Shown: piece by piece, positions 15,949 to 18,598 of the stretch
Position numbering within the stretch: position 1 is the first letter of the stretch
How the letters are laid out: each line of letters opens with the position of its first letter
Origin: RGIG9151 sp963635575
Lineage (GTDB): Bacteria; Bacillota; Clostridia; TANB77; RGIG9151
DNA length: 18,598 nt
Direction: 5' to 3'
Assembly (NCBI GenBank): GCA_963635575.1
Contig: CAVHFU010000029.1
Coordinates: forward strand, 1 to 18,598
Position numbers and translations under genes: made by a program
The notes under the pieces: generated by a model
What the model was told of the DNA's origin: nothing
Database searches by the model: none
Seen by the model: only the letters and a program-made list of their open reading frames with translations

Positions 15949-17240
15949 TTTTCTTCACCTTCCATTCTAAAAAAGTGGCTTAAATACTTACTTTTAAGTT
16001 TTTTTATTGGACTTCCCTTAGAAATAATATTTAGCTGTTCAAGTAATTCAACATACTCTGTCTCATTATTTAACACATATGGTTTCCCACTGTTTAAGCA
16101 TTCGTCATATTCCCCTGAAAAGCTTATGTATCCCGCGATTGGGATGTCTTTCATCATCTCATTTATTACCAGTTTTGAAGGTGAATTTTTATGATATTTG
16201 TTTATTATTAATTTTATTTTGCTATTATTAATACCCCATACCGGAAAGACTTCCTTTAGAGCTCTGAATGTCCTTTCAAAAGAGATATTAGTTGCCTCTG
16301 CTACATAAAAAATTACATTTGAATTTAATAAAGAAAATTGAGTAGCATCTACAAACACGTTCGAAGATGTATCTATAATTATGAAGTCATAAAGTTCTTT
16401 GGCCTTTTCTAATATTCGCGTATAATACTCTGTATTTAATACTTTTTCACATACAAACAGAGATTTATTTCCGGTTAATACATCTAAATTTGAAAAATAT
16501 TTTGTTTTTTGGACATACTTTTCAAACAAATTCGAATCAAAAGTTCTTTTATCAATCGCATCTATCATATAATTTATTCCGGAATTTTTATCCGGTGGCA
16601 ATATATATTCAGGATTTTGCGGTGCTCTTTTCACACCTAGAAATTGATTCATTCCAGAATTTATAGTGTCAAAGTCTATAAGTAGAACTTTAGCTCTTGA
16701 ATTTTTAGCAATTAATGTTCCAAGCTGTGTAGCAATAGTAGTTTTTCCGGTAGAACCCATTCCGGTAAAACTTATTATTTGTTGCCTTTGAAAACGAGGC
16801 ATTAAATTAGGCCTATTTTCGATTTCCTTCTCGTCTTTGATTAGTTTATTGTGGTGAAGATTTTTTTGCTTCAAATCGAATTTATGTGGCTTATATGTGC
16901 TATCGTTATTTATAGCGTTTATCAATTCCTCTTTTGACGTCTTTTCATTAACAAAAATATTGAATATTCCTTTCCTAAATAAATAATTTTTATAATTGTC
17001 ATCCTCTTCATCAATAATTACAAATATTTCAATTTTGGAATCTATTTCTCTTATTTTCTCTATAAACATATATTTGTCCATATCGCCTTCTAAATTAGCA
17101 TAAACAATTAAAACATCTATAAAATCTCTTTTTATAGCTTCTATTACTCCCTCTTGGTATGGAATATCAGCTATCACGCCATACTCACTTAAAAACTCTC
17201 TAATAACATCACTTCCAACTGCCGACAAAATTTTTCTCAT
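15942..17240 (-). CDS. cpaE: CpaE/TadZ-like pilus-localising ATPase
   Basis: A 432-residue two-domain protein. Residues 1-115 have the alternating hydrophobic strands of a CheY-like receiver but no phospho-acceptor Asp (VLIVYANLEG), so it is an atypical receiver. After a charged linker (116-150) comes a MinD/ParA-type ATPase: Walker A TGMGSTGKTT (159-168), A' segment VLLIDFD (185-191) and Walker B FIIIDTSS (286-293). The signature Lys at the start of the deviant Walker A (KGGxGKT) is replaced by Met. CpaE/TadZ proteins place the pilus machine at a pole or site in the cell. First gene of the operon, preceded by GGAGGC and the promoter near 17300. Confidence 0.88.
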   Translation of the reverse strand: MRKILSAVGSDVIREFLSEYGVIADIPYQEGVIEAIKRDFIDVLIVYANLEGDMDKYMFIEKIREIDSKIEIFVIIDEEDDNYKNYLFRKGIFNIFVNEKTSKEELINAINNDSTYKPHKFDLKQKNLHHNKLIKDEKEIENRPNLMPRFQRQQIISFTGMGSTGKTTIATQLGTLIAKNSRAKVLLIDFDTINSGMNQFLGVKRAPQNPEYILPPDKNSGINYMIDAIDKRTFDSNLFEKYVQKTKYFSNLDVLTGNKSLFVCEKVLNTEYYTRILEKAKELYDFIIIDTSSNVFVDATQFSLLNSNVIFYVAEATNISFERTFRALKEVFPVWGINNSKIKLIINKYHKNSPSKLVINEMMKDIPIAGYISFSGEYDECLNSGKPYVLNNETEYVELLEQLNIISKGSPIKKLKSKYLSHFFRMEGEEKC

Positions 17241-17257
17241 TTCTTGCCTCCAATGTA

Positions 17258-17292
17258 ATATATTGTAAATCTGATATTAATTTACAATATAT
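17258..17292. promoter_or_regulatory. Inverted repeat over the Tad operon promoter (possible operator)
   Basis: A perfect 13-bp inverted repeat (17258-17270 and 17280-17292, 9-nt spacer) spans the predicted -10 and early leader of the cpaE transcript. A 10-bp direct repeat, ATGTAATATA, flanks it (17253-17262 and 17291-17300). It could bind a dimeric regulator or form a leader hairpin. Confidence 0.5.
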
Positions 17293-17307
17293 GTAATATA
17301 CTGTCAA
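17279..17307 (-). promoter_or_regulatory. Predicted promoter of the Tad operon
   Basis: On the minus strand a consensus TTGACA (17302-17307) and TAAATT (17279-17284) are spaced by 17 nt, about 40 nt ahead of the cpaE start. The -10 box is weak (4 of 6), so an activator may be needed. Confidence 0.5.
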
Positions 17308-17349
17308 TAGTTTTTTCAAAATTTTCCAACAAAATTTATTTTTTCTTGC

Positions 17350-17378
17350 TTGACAAGTATATTAATTCGTGTTATATT
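17350..17378 (+). promoter_or_regulatory. Promoter of the tRNA-Ser pair
   Basis: Perfect TTGACA (17350-17355), 17-nt spacer, TATATT (17373-17378), about 20 nt before the first tRNA. It faces away from the Tad promoter. Confidence 0.75.
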
Positions 17379-17397
17379 AAGAAAGGTTCAGATGCAT

Positions 17398-17484
17398 GGA
17401 GAGGTGTCCGAGCGGTTTAAGGAGCTAGTCTTGAAAACTAGTGACTCGTAAGAGCCGTGAGTTCGAATCTCACCCTCTCCGCCA
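17398..17484 (+). tRNA. tRNA-Ser (anticodon UGA)
   Basis: The 7-bp acceptor stem (17398-17404 with 17474-17480), G discriminator and encoded CCA are present. The anticodon stem CTAGT/ACTAG encloses loop CTTGAAA, giving anticodon TGA (17432-17434). The T-loop is GTTCGAATC, and a long variable arm marks a class II serine tRNA. Confidence 0.95.
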
Positions 17485-17490
17485 TTTTAT

Positions 17491-17512
17491 AAAGTTGGAA
17501 ATATCCAGCTTT
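17491..17512 (+). other. Hairpin between the two tRNA genes
   Basis: A 9-bp stem (17491-17499 with 17504-17512, one G-U) with loop AATA is followed by a T-rich but broken tail. It may be a processing signal or weak attenuator between co-transcribed tRNAs. Confidence 0.4.
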
Positions 17513-17525
17513 TAATTTTCAGTTT

Positions 17526-17617
17526 GGAGAAGTACCCAAGTAGGTTGAAGGGGACAGTTTGCTAAACTGTTAGTGTTCGCAAGGGCAGCGCGGGTTCGAA
17601 TCCCGCCTTCTCCGCCA
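17526..17617 (+). tRNA. tRNA-Ser (anticodon GCU)
   Basis: The acceptor stem GGAGAAG pairs with CTTCTCC, followed by G and encoded CCA. The anticodon stem ACAGT/ACTGT encloses loop TTGCTAA, giving anticodon GCT (17561-17563). A long variable arm is present and the T-loop is GTTCGAATC. Confidence 0.95.
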
Positions 17618-17666
17618 ATATATAAATATACTTTAAGTGTTCGCGTGTATATTTACAATTTAGCAG

Positions 17667-17708
17667 AAAGAACATTGTTTCACTCAATGAGACAATGTTC
17701 TTTTTCTT
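17667..17708 (+). terminator. Terminator of the tRNA pair, overlapping the recombinase 3' end
   Basis: A 12-bp stem (17667-17678 with 17692-17703) runs into a T-rich stretch (TTTTTCTTT). It covers the last codons and stop of the minus-strand recombinase gene, so it may serve both directions. Confidence 0.75.
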
Positions 17709-18484
17709 TGTCATTCAGCAAATCACGGATAAACCGATAGGTTATATCCACTCGTTGAATTTTCCGTTCATGCTTCTTTTCACGCTCATGGACTGTGATT
17801 TCTTCAATCAAGCCAAAAACAATCGTTCTATCAAGAGTTTGAATGTTATCATACTGACTGATTAAATCCAACCACTTATCAATGTCGTTTGTAGTATCAT
17901 GGATTTTATCCAGTTCATTCCTTAATCCCGGTATTTTCTTTTCCAACAAACTCTGCTCCGCAGTATAGTCTTTCATCAAGCTGCTGCATACGCTTTCTGG
18001 AATTTGACCAGTGCATTTATCCTCATACAAATTCTTGATTCTTGCCTGAATATCGGAAATTCTCTGCTCACATTCATGAATCTGCTTTTTGATGATACCT
18101 GATTCAGAAGAATTATTTTTTCTCATGCTATTGTAAAGCTGCTGTGCCAATTCTTCCCGTTCCGTAACGGCTAAATGAGCAAATCGCCGTATGTCCTCCA
18201 AAACAAACGTACTGATATGTTCTTCCGCTATGTAATGTTGAGAACACGCCGATCCACCGTTATTGTTATACCTGCTACAGCGATAAATCCCTGTGATAAT
18301 GGTATTTTTTATACGCCGTCTCATGTATGCAAGTGGCATTCCGCAATCTGCACATTTAATCATACCAGAAAACAATCCTATGTATCCTTCTTTGGTTTTT
18401 CGCACTCTTTTCTGACCGGAATTCAGTCTTTTTTGAACTCTGTCCCAAACATCGCGTTCAATCAATGGCTCATGGGTATTTTGG
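17680..18484 (-). pseudogene. C-terminal remnant of a large serine recombinase
   Basis: The frame reads NTHEPLIERDVWDRVQKRL at its upstream end, the typical start of the recombinase domain of large serine recombinases. It continues with a zinc ribbon (Cys pairs KCADCG and YRCS...SACS), a long coiled coil and the basic C-terminal tail. The N-terminal resolvase catalytic domain is absent: the frame hits TAA (18487-18489) in the insertion sequence that adjoins it. About 265 codons remain of a usual 450-550. The base composition is visibly richer in G+C than the Tad genes, with codons such as CGC and GCC. A TTG at 18465 could start translation, but there is no catalytic serine, so it is a remnant. 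Confidence 0.85.
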
Positions 18485-18598
18485 TGTTAGTATAGATACA
18501 TAGACACGAAATTTCGAACGATATGGTATAATATCAAATTAAGGAAATGAGGTGTGTCTATGGCAAGACAATATAAAAGTTATGATGAAGATTTCAAA
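18485..18598 (+). mobile_element. Left end of an IS3-family-like insertion sequence (partial)
   Basis: The recombinase frame breaks at about 18484. From here the sequence begins TGTTAGTATAGATACATAGA, contains a short palindrome CGAAATTTCG (18507-18516) and a TATAAT (18527-18532), and leads into a transposase start. The other end is outside the window, so terminal repeats and target duplication cannot be checked; the exact left boundary is an estimate. Confidence 0.6.
18560..18598 (+). CDS. Transposase OrfA, first 13 codons
   Basis: ATG at 18560 is preceded by GAGGTG (18549-18554). The visible residues MARQYKSYDEDFK match the usual opening of IS3-family OrfA helix-turn-helix proteins (a Y-x-E/D-E/D-F-K start). 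The gene runs off the window. Confidence 0.6.
   Translation, partial: MARQYKSYDEDFK

Noticed and set aside
16363..16378. GATGTATC at the CpaE Walker B (IDTSS) as another motif copy
   Set aside because: Only about 11 of 16 positions match and the residues are family-conserved ATPase positions, so it is native coding sequence. The same applies to 15655 (EDTSVSD) and 16475.
17526..17680. tRNA-Ser as the attachment site of the neighbouring recombinase
   Set aside because: Large serine recombinases seldom use tRNA genes, and I saw no duplicated tRNA 3' end in the window; both tRNAs are intact.
1..18598. CRISPR array or tandem repeats
   Set aside because: No regularly spaced direct repeats of 20-40 bp were seen; the RCC1 repeats are diverged at DNA level.

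Overview
The window looks like the chromosome of a low-GC, Gram-positive (monoderm) member of the Clostridia. The DNA is roughly 70% A+T, ribosome binding sites are strong GGAGG types, the surface system uses an S-layer-homology (SLH) protein, and there is no secretin or outer-membrane component. Organism level is inference; no rRNA or marker gene is present.

Layout. Positions 1-1440: end of an unknown gene with its terminator, then a plus-strand kinase-fold (APH-like) gene split by a -1 frameshift at a perfect slippery heptamer. Positions 1381-1720: a non-coding stretch dense in hairpins, ending in a bidirectional terminator. Positions 1724-17240: a minus-strand block of twelve genes. Read in transcription order it holds a CpaE/TadZ ATPase, CpaF/TadA ATPase, TadB, TadC, Flp-like pilin, CpaB/RcpC-like SAF protein, three-SLH-domain surface protein, a 1193-aa secreted protein, two small pseudopilin-like proteins, a 250-aa coiled-coil protein, a 977-aa membrane-anchored RCC1-repeat protein, and finally a PHP-domain hydrolase. 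Positions 17241-17400: divergent promoters. Positions 17398-17617: two tRNA-Ser genes (UGA and GCU). Positions 17680-18484: a serine recombinase truncated by an insertion sequence whose left end and first transposase codons run off the window.

How it fits together. CpaE to CpaB is a compact Tad (tight adherence, type IVc) pilus module: CpaF powers it, TadB/TadC form the inner-membrane platform, Flp is the major pilin, the pseudopilin-like proteins are probable minor subunits, and CpaB plus the SLH and giant secreted proteins may form the envelope passage and cell-wall docking of a single-membrane cell. No prepilin peptidase is visible, so it must be encoded elsewhere. Genes are tightly packed (1-10 nt gaps, one ATGA and one 7-nt overlap), so most of the block is probably one transcript from the promoter near 17300, which carries a strong inverted repeat.

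The most unusual signal is not a gene. A ~16-bp motif, about GGRTACATCWGCRTTA, recurs through the Tad block (4.2-15.8 kb). It lies in both orientations and in three different coding registers: it encodes D-T-S-A-L/F in the sense direction, N-A-D-V-S when inverted, and L-M-Y-P-S in a third register. One copy is intergenic. It therefore behaves as a dispersed DNA-level repeat rather than a protein motif, and copies often sit at domain linkers.
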